Below, piece by piece: positions 1 to 14,354 of a stretch of DNA of 64,000 nucleotides. The stretch is from the NCBI GenBank assembly GCA_963931865.1, contig OZ007509.1, positions 8,937,625 through 9,001,624 on the forward strand. Reading direction: 5' to 3'. Every line of letters begins with the position of its first letter. The stretch's first letter is position 1. The DNA comes from Axinella damicornis (taxonomy: Eukaryota; Porifera; Demospongiae; Axinellida; Axinellidae). The notes under the pieces were generated by a model. It ran no database searches. It was not told the DNA's origin and saw only the letters and a program-made list of their open reading frames with translations. Position numbers and translations under genes: made by a program.

Positions 1-1620
1 TCTGTCCCCTGGGCTCACACTGTTCTGTCCCCTGGCCTCACACTGATCTGTCCCTGGGTTCGCACTGTTCTGTCCATGGGCTAACACTGTTCTGTCCCTG
101 GGCGCACACTGTTCTGTCCGCGTGCTCACACTGTTCTGTCCCTGGATTCACACTGTTCTGTCCCTGGACTCACGCTGTTCTGTCGCCGGGCTAACACTGT
201 TCTGTACGCGTGCTCACACTGTTCTGTCGCCGGGCTAACACTGTTCTGTACCCGGGCTAACACTGTTCTGTCCCTGGACTCACACTGTTCTGTCCCTGGG
301 CACACATCGTTCTGTCCGTGTGCTCACTCTGTTCTGTCCCCTGGCCTCACACTGCTCTGTCCCTGGACTCACACTGTTCTGTCCTGGCCTCACACTGTTC
401 TGTCCCCTTGGCTAACACTGTTCTGTCCCCGGGCTCACACTGTTCTGTCCCTGGGCGCACACCGTTCTGTCCGTGTGCTCACACTGTTCTGTCCCTGGAC
501 TCACACTGTTCTGTCCTGGCCTCACACTGTTCTGTCCCTGGCCTCACACTGTTCTGTCCCCTGGGCTCACACTGTTCTGTCCCCTGGCCTCACACTGATC
601 TGTCCCTGGGTTCGCACTGTTCTGTCCATGGGCTAACACTGTTCTGTCCCTGGGCGCACACCGTTCTGTCCGCGTGCTCACACTGTTCTGTCCCTGGACT
701 CACACTGTTCTGTCCTGGCCTCACACTGTTCTGTACGCGTGCTCACACTGTTCTGTCGCCGGGCTAACACTGTTCTGTACCCGGGCTAACACTGTTCTGT
801 CCCTGGACTCACACTGTTCTGTCCCTGGGCGCACATCGTTCTGTCCGTGTGCTCACTCTGTTCTGTCCCCTGGCCTCACACTGCTCTGTCCCTGGACTCA
901 CACTGTTCTGTCCTGGCCTCACACTGTTCTGTCCCCTTGGCTAACACTGTTCTGTCCCCGGGCTCACACTGTTCTGTCCCTGGGCACACACCGTTCTGTC
1001 CGTGTGCTCACACTGTTCTGTCCCTGGATTCACACTGTTCTGTCCCTGGACTCATACTGTTCTGTCCTAGCCTCACACTGTTCTGTACGCGTGCTCACCA
1101 TGTTCTGTCGCCGGGCTAACACTGTTCTGTACCCGGGCTAACACTGTTCTGTCCCTGGACTCACACTGTTCTGTCCCCGGGCGCACACCGTTCTGTCCGT
1201 GTGCTCACTCTGTTCTGTCCCCTGGCCTCACACTGATCTGTCCCTGGGCTCACACTGTTCTGTCCCCTGGGCTCACACTGTTCTGTCCCCTGGGCTCACA
1301 CTGTTCTGTCCTGGCCTCACACTGATCTGTCCCCTTGGCTCACACCGTTCTGTCCCTGGCCTCACACCGTTCTGTCCCTGGCCTCACACTGTTCTTTCCC
1401 CTGGGCTCACACTGTTCTGTCCCTGGCCTCACACTGTTCTGTCCCCTGGTCTCACACTGTTCTGTCACTGGGCGCACACCGTTCTGTCCGTGTGCTCACA
1501 CTGTTCTGTCCCTGGGTTCACACTGTTCTGTCCCTGGCCTCACACTGTTCTGTCCCCTGGCCTTCTGTCCACTCAGTCCCTGGGCTCTTGCTGCTCTGTC
1601 CTTGGGCTCACACCCTGGGC
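1..1620. repeat. GC-rich minisatellite, ~22-24-bp units
   Basis: Some 65-70 tandem variants of a unit with the nearly constant core TCACACTGTTCTGTCC followed by a variable CTGG/CCGG/CGTG segment. The array starts before the window and decays after about 1560 into non-repetitive sequence by 1640. Long reading frames across it (repeating HTVLSPG-like peptides in several frames) are by-products of the repeat. It lies 5' of the first visible PTGR1-like exon and so is probably intronic to that gene. Confidence 0.95.
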
Positions 1621-1830
1621 TTGCATGTGCTGTTCTGCACCAATCTATATTATATGGACTACAATCCCCAGAATATGATAGTGTGTGTGGCTAAAGTGAG
1701 TAGAATGCATCAACATACGACGTAATATTCCAGATTCTTGACCCTTGCAGTAAGAATCGTGACCCTTTCCTGTTGTCTTTTGAAACTTAAAAGTGGGTTT
1801 GGCACGGTCACATCACAGGAGCCAGTTTGA

Positions 1831-5038
<3,208 letters not shown>

Positions 5039-6372
5039 ACTCTAGCTATATTATAGGGCCTGCCAGTGGGTGTTTGATGACTACCATTAGAGGTAATTAC
5101 TTTGTTTTTGTACTGAAAAAGATTACAGTGAGTGTCGTACAATGTCAATTCTTTTATGAGACGTTTGTGGTATATATTTTGAGTTGAAAAGGGGTGTGCC
5201 AGGTAGGGAGGGGCAATGATTATAAGCCCAAACAATTTACATAAAATCATTCTGGTATTCAGGTTAGTGGTATAATTATGCATAATTATTACTGTCGGTG
5301 TATTATCCCTACACTAGATCATGTTACTTACATGCATAAATGCTGGGGAAATTCAAGGAGGCCTCTCTATATCAGCTTCCCTCTCTTTCCGATCGACATG
5401 CCTTCTCTTCCCATATTGTTTACAGAGTATATACTGGGAAAAACAATACCATATGAGTGGTCTTTCCCATGGTAAAACGTCATACCACTGACACCCTTTC
5501 CTGGTTGCAATTGAAACTATATGCCAGGCCTCTTGCAATTTTCGTTCTACTTGGTGCTGTTGATAGAATGGAACTTTGTTGGTTACCAACTCATTCACAT
5601 GCCACCCAACATGCATCATCCCTTGATCTATGTACAGGTACCCACTGAAGTGTAGGGCTGGGATTCGCTAAAAATATACTAGATTCTTATTCCCAAAAGT
5701 TTAGCTGTTGATCAGTTACCCTATTATAATTTGTCCAATGCTTCTTGCTACTATAATTATAGGAGTACTGTACCCCATCGCCTTTAACCGACCAATCGTT
5801 GTTTAATTGCTTCCATAATGTTATATAAATCCCTATAGCTATAACCATCCGACACTGGCATTGCTTGTCTCTTTACAGGCCACATATAATTTTACTGCAC
5901 ACTTAGCCTCTTTTTCCACACTGGAACAATCTATATACCACATGATAGTGTATTATAATAAGCCATGTTTCAGCCACTTCGATTAATTAATACGGTGAGC
6001 ATAATTAATATGATAATTATTATACACTTCCCATTCTTTAAGTGCTTACCATAATTATCATGAAGACTTGAGGGTATTCCTCAACAGTAACACAGCTAGC
6101 CCCACCTTTCAACTGACAACATCGCCCCAGGCGGTAATACAATCAAAGTCCTCAACTTATCTTGTGTGGTTTGTGGCAACCCACTCTATTTCTGTTGTAC
6201 TCAAGAATGTTATGTACAACACTGTTTGAACCATAAAAGAGCTTGCAAGTCACCACAACTGAAACACTACCCTATACAAAAGTCATACCACTGTACAGTA
6301 TCAGTTATTAGGTGAATGCTGAGAAAACAAGGACAATCTTGCAGTAGGGTACAATTGCGCAAAGGAACTTCA
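5039..6372. other. Convergent intergenic region between PTGR1-like gene and CUL3
   Basis: 1.33 kb separates the two stop codons and should hold both 3' UTRs. AT-rich with no convincing exon. On the minus strand an ATTAAA lies at 5802-5807, a possible but unproven CUL3 polyadenylation signal. Confidence 0.6.
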
Positions 6373-6397
6373 TCACGCCACATAGGTATAGACTTTC
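6373..6397 (-). CDS. CUL3: CUL3 exon 23 (25-nt terminal exon)
   Basis: Acceptor ctactacag. One base completes Arg758, then KVYTYVA and TGA. Too short for any ORF scan, but it restores the invariant cullin C-terminus in phase. Confidence 0.93.
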
Positions 6398-9300
6398 CTG
6401 TAGTAGGGAAAACGACACATTAAACCTCTCCACTGATTCAGAAACACTGCTCTTCTATTCTGCTCTTTGGGTGGCCTTTAACTCTTTACCAACCAATGAC
6501 TGCAAAAGCCGTCATGAGCTCCCATAAGAATTTGTATGGGGGGCTTTAATACTAGGCGATATACTTTACTACAGGGTTTTGCTTCCTTAAGCTGTTTCTT
6601 ATGGTTGGATGTTTACAGGGCACGGCAAGGCTGCGTGTGCGGAAGGCATACCCTGTTCATGTTAAGGTACTAGCAGGTTTGCATGCAGCCCTTTCATCTT
6701 GGTTGGGATGTCCAACTACATGCACATTAAATTTTATCGACTTGTTTTATTTTACTCACGCTGCATGAGTACGTGTGCCTTGGCCACGTGCTTGTCAGTC
6801 CGAGATGTAAACGTGCTCACTGCTTGAATCCACATGTACGTACATAGCTTCTCATGTGCTGCTGAAGTTCTATTAGCTAACCACAAGGGCAGTGTAGCAA
6901 TTGAGGAACGAGTGAAGTCGAACAGTAAGCATACGTAGTTGACATCTTGATATCATAGCGCTACACACGGCAGACAACAAAAGTTAGGTGGCAGCAAGGC
7001 TAGCGTATGAGCGTGGTACCTTTAAAGTCACAGCATGATCAACATCCCTAAGCGTAATAAACATTCCTAAGCTTGATCAACAAAACAGTCCAAAGTGTGA
7101 TTGACTTGTATGTACGTACACTGCGAGAATAGACCCACCATTCAGAGCCTTGTGCTAACATGCTTGGCAACAAATGAATGCCATAGTTACTGTGTGGATG
7201 GGTATGGATGATCTATCAAATTATTGGGGCGAGCCTGAGCGAACCCCACACTAGTTTGACTTCATTGCGCAGTGCGTGTGTATGTTTGCTTGGATCTTGC
7301 ACTTACCGTAAATGTTAAATCAGTGGATTTCACTTGCACGTGCACAATAATGTCAATTCAATGAACACTTGATACAATGATAGCTGGGATAGTGAACAGT
7401 CTGTTCGACGGATGATGGCGACAACAAAGACGGAGACAACTCATGAACCTACCTGTTCATTGGCTAGAGCAATAAGCGAACCATGAACATTCTGCCTCCT
7501 CCTTGGCGACAACAAAGACGGAGACAGCTTGTGGACCTACCGCCGTGGCCGGTGACGTACCTGTTACACTGCTACAGCTAACACTAACCTGACTCACAGT
7601 TGCTGGGTGTGCACGAGTGTAAGTTTAGTGCCATAATTTCTATGGCCTACTATGCACATTGCCCCGTTACATTCTGATGATAGTCATGTGAATGCAACTC
7701 CTTGCATATCCTGCACGTGCATGCACTTCGCTCAGGCTCGCCCTCCAATGTTCTGCTGTATTTGATATATAGATAAACCATACCCATACACAGTTGCTAC
7801 GGCATTTATACAGCTTTAGGAGCACAGCTGAATAAAGAAATTCCCAGAATAAGTATGTTGCAGCAGCAGCCACCTACCTATCTTCTGGTGATCGGGCAAG
7901 GTAATCCCTCTCAATCAAACTCTCAATTCTCTTCTTTATCACAACAGGGTTGGGATTGAATCTGTTCTTTAACTGCTGCACACACTGTGGTGGGAGGAGC
8001 ACATGATTGCACAGCATCGAACTTACAAATACAAAATAGTGGTGCCTTTATGGTATTTTCGTATATTTTGTATGAGACTGTGATTTTAACATCAAATTTT
8101 GAACGGGCACTCAAACACGTGGAAGTGGAGAACAAGCGATGGCGTTTGTAATGGTATTTCTAGCCTTTGAACGGCCTTCCGGACTCCAGTGGACCCGTCT
8201 ACACCCATTGGCCTGCGACGATAACGAGCCTGTGGGAAGTGAGGGAGATGAAGTAAGACAAGGTCACTGAGCAGCAACGATAGGCGAGTATGCCACCGAT
8301 CAGGTGGCTTTTCGAAATTCCTCGTCAACAACAGAAGACCAGATGCCAGCATTGTAGACATGGTACCCTCTCGCCATTGCGCATTGCCTCAACCGAAAAC
8401 AGAAAATGACACCATCGACACATTACGTATGTGCAATGCTACGGGGTGTGGCATTGCACAGGTGCATACACAAAAGAACTATAGTGAGGATTTCAAGGCT
8501 GCTATGGTAATAGTAAGCCTTAAGGTAACTTCCTCTAGCCACGTTCCTAGGCCTCCACTCAGACGTTTTGGAGATGCTGTGTGATAAATCTGGGTGGGAA
8601 CAAGGCTAAACTTCCTCCTGGTACCTATATCAACACTATTGCATGTGACCACTCTGTGTTCCCTTAAACATATTATACATGCAGATATGTCAATACATAG
8701 GTACTCTATCTGGCAGTACTTGATCTGAAACAGACAGCATTTGAAGTAAGAATGTAGTGGTCATGAATATCAAGCTCTTAGTGCTACTCACGTGACCCTC
8801 AACGAATAAGACGCCTCAGAATTGATTACCGTACTCTCGCGAAAGTCCGCCCATGGGCGCTGCATCTTACTTTCTCACCACACAGGGGGGTGGGCGCTCT
8901 TTCGAGTGTTTCCGCATTCAACCTTGAAAGAGCGCCCACCTTTGTTTACGTACACAAGTAGCGCAATAGCATGCAGCGATCGAGCAGCAAGCGCGCGTGA
9001 GTCAAAGCCCTCCCAGCACATCTACATCGCTGGAGTCACTAGCAACATCACCGCTCACCACGTCGTCTTCGCTGCCGCCAAGCGCTGGCTGAGGAGGTCC
9101 AGTGTGGAGGCCGTGGGGCCGTCGTCAGCACAGGCAAGCCAGGCAACACACATGGACACCATAGATACGGATACACAGACTAATAGAGACTTGCTGCAAG
9201 GAGGTTCTTACCTCAGATACGCTTGAACATCTCACTAATGCGCTCTATCGCCTGTTACACGAGGCACGAGGCTATAGCGCGAGGGTGGGCGCTCATTCGA

Positions 9301-12300
9301 GTAAACTTTGACCCTATATAGAAAATTGAGCCAAAAGTGGGGGGTGGGCGCTCTTTGCGGAGTGGGCGGACTTTCGCGAGAGTACGGTACATGACTGAGC
9401 ATTAAATCGCTTATTGCACACTTTAGTGTGCATTATGCACACTTTTCAAAGATCGACGGCTGTTTCGGGTCAGTGAGTTGCACTAAGTAGTTTAGATACC
9501 AGTTTGCAGTGTATTACGAGCTTTAGTGCACTCGGGCAATCTAGTTAACGGTCTCGGGCGGATAATGCACTCGCCTTCAGCTCGTGCATTATCTCGCCCT
9601 TGACCGTTAACTAGACTTCCCTCATGCACTAAAACCCGTAATGCACTGCAAACTGGTATTAAATATTACTTAGAGCTACTCACGTGACCCTCAACGAATC
9701 AGATGCCTCAGAATCGATCACATGACCGAGCATTAAATCGCTTATTGCACACTTTAGTGTGGATAATGCACACTTTTCAAAGATCAAAGGCTGTCTCGGG
9801 TCAGTGAGTTGCACTAAGTAGTTTAGATACCAGTTTGCAGTGCATTATGGGCTTTAGTTCACTCGGGCAATCTAGTTAACGCTCTCGGGCGGATAATGCA
9901 CTTGCTTTCGGCTCATGCATTATCTCGCCCTCAACCGTTAACTAGATTGCCCTCGTGCACTAAAACCTGTAATGCACTGCAAAGTGGTATTTAAATATCA
10001 CTTAAATACCAGTATTACTTACCTCTGCTACTAGGATATTATGGGAGAGTTTCTTCCTAGCTTTCATTATTCTGACAATGGCTGCTTCAATTCTGGAAAG
10101 AAGTCAAGGATATGCGCAACAGACACAGCAAATAATGCTCAAGAGTGATGGTGATTTATAGCAGGACTGTGGATAATACTGTATCTTCAGGAAGGGAGAC
10201 ATACAGCCCATGTACGAAACGTTATTTCAACCAATATACACAAACTGAATGGCACACCATGGAGTTGGGTGGAGATAGGTTTATAATTTGGGATCATGGT
10301 GGATTACTATCATAACCTGAAACAAGCAGTAACTGAAAACAAAGTGAAGCTGTGAAGCTCAGGAAGATTTCTTTGCAGGAAAGCTTCTGCTTCCTTGAAT
10401 GAAACCTTGCGATTCGATTCTTGGAAGAAGCCTTCTGATCTGTAGCGAATCTGCTCCACAAGAATACATTCTTCTAACCTGCATGTCTGCATACTTCTTG
10501 CATGCAAGCTGCGCTCTGCAAAAGTTGTTCAATAGTTACCAGGCTCTTGCCTTGTCTTCAAAGTTCCCATTGTGAACAACTGTACATGCAACCCCTTTCG
10601 TCACACTGGGCATAAAATTGTTGGTCGGCCAACGCATACATATGTTCATGCCCAGTAAGGGCGGTAACAAGATCAAATGTGAGGATACTCATGCTTTCTG
10701 TCATCATCTATTTTCTGTCGTGTCTCCTTTCTTTCTGGGTCAGTCTCACCCCTGGCAGAAACAGCCTGGATTTTCACTTTATGCAACTTGGAGGCAAACT
10801 GATCATTCACTGCAAACTGGTCCGTCATGGCTGCGTGTGCATGCATGTGATTGTGTTTGTAATGTGTGTGAGAACTTTCATTAGGAGTCAATCTCTATCA
10901 TACATGGCAGTCATAAACTCCATACCACCAGTTTCATTTTAGTACTTCAAGTGATGTGGATAGACGGTACTCGAAGTCTAAGCTGCTAGATCCGCATGGA
11001 GCATTTTCCCAAGACACTCATACATGATATCTGCTGCCAATGTTGCAGCTACTGCACTCCAGCAATCTGCTGGTTCGAAGGCGAGGACAACAGAAAATGA
11101 ACGTTAAGAAGAAGGCAGCAGTGGGGAAGCATCCCACAGAGCATGGAATATTACCCACAACTCAATTTTGGTATGGCAGTTTGGACAGAAAGTTCACAAA
11201 TCAATGACAAAAGAGCTGAAATGAAAATCAGCCATGCAGTAGTAGGGTCTTATTGCTCTCGGTCTATGCTCAGGAGATCCCCACTGTTAATTGAGAGGGC
11301 GTATACAGAACAATAGTAGTAGGCTTGACAATAATTTTTGCAGTCACCACACAAAGTCGGACCACTTGTAACTATTTGAACTAGTGGAGTGCAGGACATT
11401 GGATGGCGAGCCTGAGCAAAGTGCATGCATGTGAACCCTGAATAGACACCCACTTAAGGGTATCCACAACAGAAGCAATATGACCCAAAAGTCCCTCAAT
11501 CCTCGATCCTTGCCTGCTCACCAAAGTCTTTTCCACTATCCTTGCTTCGATGGAGGAAAATGAGTACTCTTTGCTGTGGTTTGGCCAAGGCCAGGGACTG
11601 CAGCGCCCTCACAAGATCTTTCTGGGGAATCTGGGTCTCTTGAAGAAGTTCCTACATACGTATGCATACATGTACACATACTAATATGTTGTTTGTATTA
11701 GGGTATTTTCTACCCCCAATGAACTGCCTATAGGGATTCTAACAAACGACCTTCTAAATTACTGTGTACAACCTCTCTATACCCTTGGTGGGAAAACTTT
11801 CATCCTATCATGTTTCACCATTTTGCTGTTCCTAGATCTTGTTGCTCCACATATTCAGGCTGACAGGAGTCTAGGCGAGCTTTGCAGATGTGGAATGAAT
11901 GTACTGCACAGTTAGTGCACTAAAACCAAAATGGAAAGTATAGCAGATCCATCCCCTTGACAACAAACCTTAAGACTGCACTGTATGCACAATTGTTCAA
12001 TAATTAGGCTGGCCACAGATGTACATATCATATCAAGTCATAGCAATCACATAATCATGTACAGTAACAGAACAAATATGGATCTCATTTACAGTCAATA
12101 CATTAAGATTTTAACTTGTGTGTGTCTGTGAGTGACGGAAGTGGGATGTTCGTGGGGCGGGACTAGACTATAGTGACGCGCGACCTTCGTACTTTAATTT
12201 ATTTACTGAACCTCGAACTCCGCGAAGAATGTTCGAGAAGGCTGCAAGCGGATGCGGGGAGCAGCAGTCAAAGCAGACACAATCGGGGAGCAGCAGCTGA

Positions 12301-14323
12301 AGCGGACGCAAGTGGCGAGCATGCAGCAGCAGCTGAAGCGGTCGCAATCGGGGAACAGCAGCTGGAAGCGGACGCAAACGGGAAGCAGCAGATGAAGCGG
12401 ATTCAATCGGGCCAGGGAACAGCAGCTGAGTCGAAGCGGACGCAAGCGTCGAGCAGCAGCTGAAGCGGAGCAATCGGGGGGCAAGCGGACGCAATTGGGG
12501 AGCAGCAGCTCTGCACAGAGAGCTGTCCGGCGCCGGATTACTCACGGTAGGCGAACGAGGGGGAAGTAGCTGAGCGAGCGAAGCTACTTGTACATATTAG
12601 CTATATAAGGCAAAGGAGCGGCTGGCCTGCTACTGATTCCACTGACATCTACCGGACGTTACGATTAGTTTATGATTTAGTAGTGCCTGGTATCCACATT
12701 TCACACATGCACTTAATTAAACCCATGTGGATTCATGCAGATGATGTTATTAAACGTATTGGTAGGAACGACGATGTCTAAAGAAGACATAACACAACTT
12801 TCACACTACTACTTAAGCTCCAAGTTTGGTTTGTCACTAGTGCCATGAGAGGCGAGACTACAATAACTACATTGTCAATTCGGGCAAGCTCCACATCAAA
12901 GACGAATGGTATGTATAACTCTCTGTAACACAATGACTTGTACAGGTCTGGGTCCAAAAATGGTGTGAGTCACACCTATCAAGATTACGGGATACTCGTG
13001 TGCGCGCCATGCGAAATGTATCGGAAATGTATACTTACCAAAAATCTTTAGTATGAAGAGAGTGAGCAACTTGATTCTGGCGGTGGAGGTGCGCTGTCAC
13101 AAGGTGCAGGGCATGACAGAAGCTTTTCATTATAGCATAATCCTTGGCAAATTTATCTGCTGTCTCGCTCAAAAAAGCGGTAATTACGTATGGCTTTTTG
13201 GTGAACTGAACTGCTCGTTTTTGCATGTATCCGTAAAAGCTTCCATCATGCCCTGCACCTTGTGACAGCACATCTCCACCGCAGAATCAAGTTGCTCACA
13301 CTATTCACACTAGAGACGTTTGGTTAGAAAAAAAAGTATATATCTCCAATACATTTTGCACGGCGTGCGCACAAGTATCCCGTAACCTTCAAATGGCTTT
13401 GCCTATTGGAGTGGTAATCTATAATAAATTTGTAAATACAAAATTATTACTTGGAGAACGGAATGAAAGCATGGCGAAAGTGATGTCACAGCAATGGTGG
13501 CACTATTCAGTGTGCCATATTGGCCTGCACAACTCCAGAGAGGCGTGAACTAAGTCAACAGCAGTCAAACACAGAGGTTTCAAACAGAATGACACTGCTT
13601 TTTCGCTCCAGGCAGCAGAATACATTGGGACAGCACATCTCAAGTGCATAGAAAGGCTTCTTTTCAAGTAGCTAATACCTACGTAGCAGTGGATACCCTC
13701 AGAAAAATGGCTTCAAAATCAGACGTAGGAAAAATTGGAGGGAAAGGAGGATGGTTACAAGCAAGCTAAGCAGAGGAGTATAGGGAATCCCAACAGATGC
13801 AATGAAATAACCACATACGAGCATGTTAAATGCTGGCCCTGCGCAAGCGGCTGCGCTTTGACTTTGAAGAGTGGGGTTTCTGCAAACAACCAATTTAGTT
13901 CAAATTAATTAGCTGTTAGTTCTGCACACATTCCAGTTGAGATACGCTGGCTAGCAAGTCCATTTACCAGACCCTCCTTTCCAATTTCCCGACGGGGCGC
14001 GTGTGTGGAGGGTGGGGCGTGGAGGGTCTGGGACGAGATTGATAATCCACTTCTGTTAGTAGTCGATCTTGTAATTTCCACTTCCGAGTCCAAAGGGTTA
14101 ACTTCTATTATGTAAGTCGCATGCCGTTTTAGGCACATAAGATGGCTGGCTTTACCTTTCTGGATGGCAGGTACCAAAGGCGGAAGGTTTCTATCATGAA
14201 GAGCTACATGTCTGGTATTTTCAAAATTAGCATGTTGTAGTTAGGGTGCAGTCATAATTATCCGGGTTTCATGGAATATCGGGAAATGAACGGCACATGC
14301 AAACAGTGGATACCAGTGGCTCT

Positions 14324-14354
<31 letters not shown>

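Noticed and set aside
318..1678. Overlapping ORFs of 90-159 codons in the first 1.7 kb
   Set aside because: They are translations of the minisatellite in several frames with the same repeating peptide; no start context or family.
7018..7045. Alternative CUL3 last exon (minus-strand KVP-like reading)
   Set aside because: No acceptor in phase; the 6373-6397 exon gives the exact conserved C-terminus.
8822..9226. 134-codon ORF in MITE family A
   Set aside because: Lies inside a non-autonomous element, starts at its terminal repeat and has no recognisable domain; the homologous frame in copy 2 differs in length.
12168..12545. Leucine/proline-rich minus-strand ORFs (also at 31327-31742 and 44532-45010)
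   Set aside because: All fall on the tandem core of element K and appear in more than one frame.
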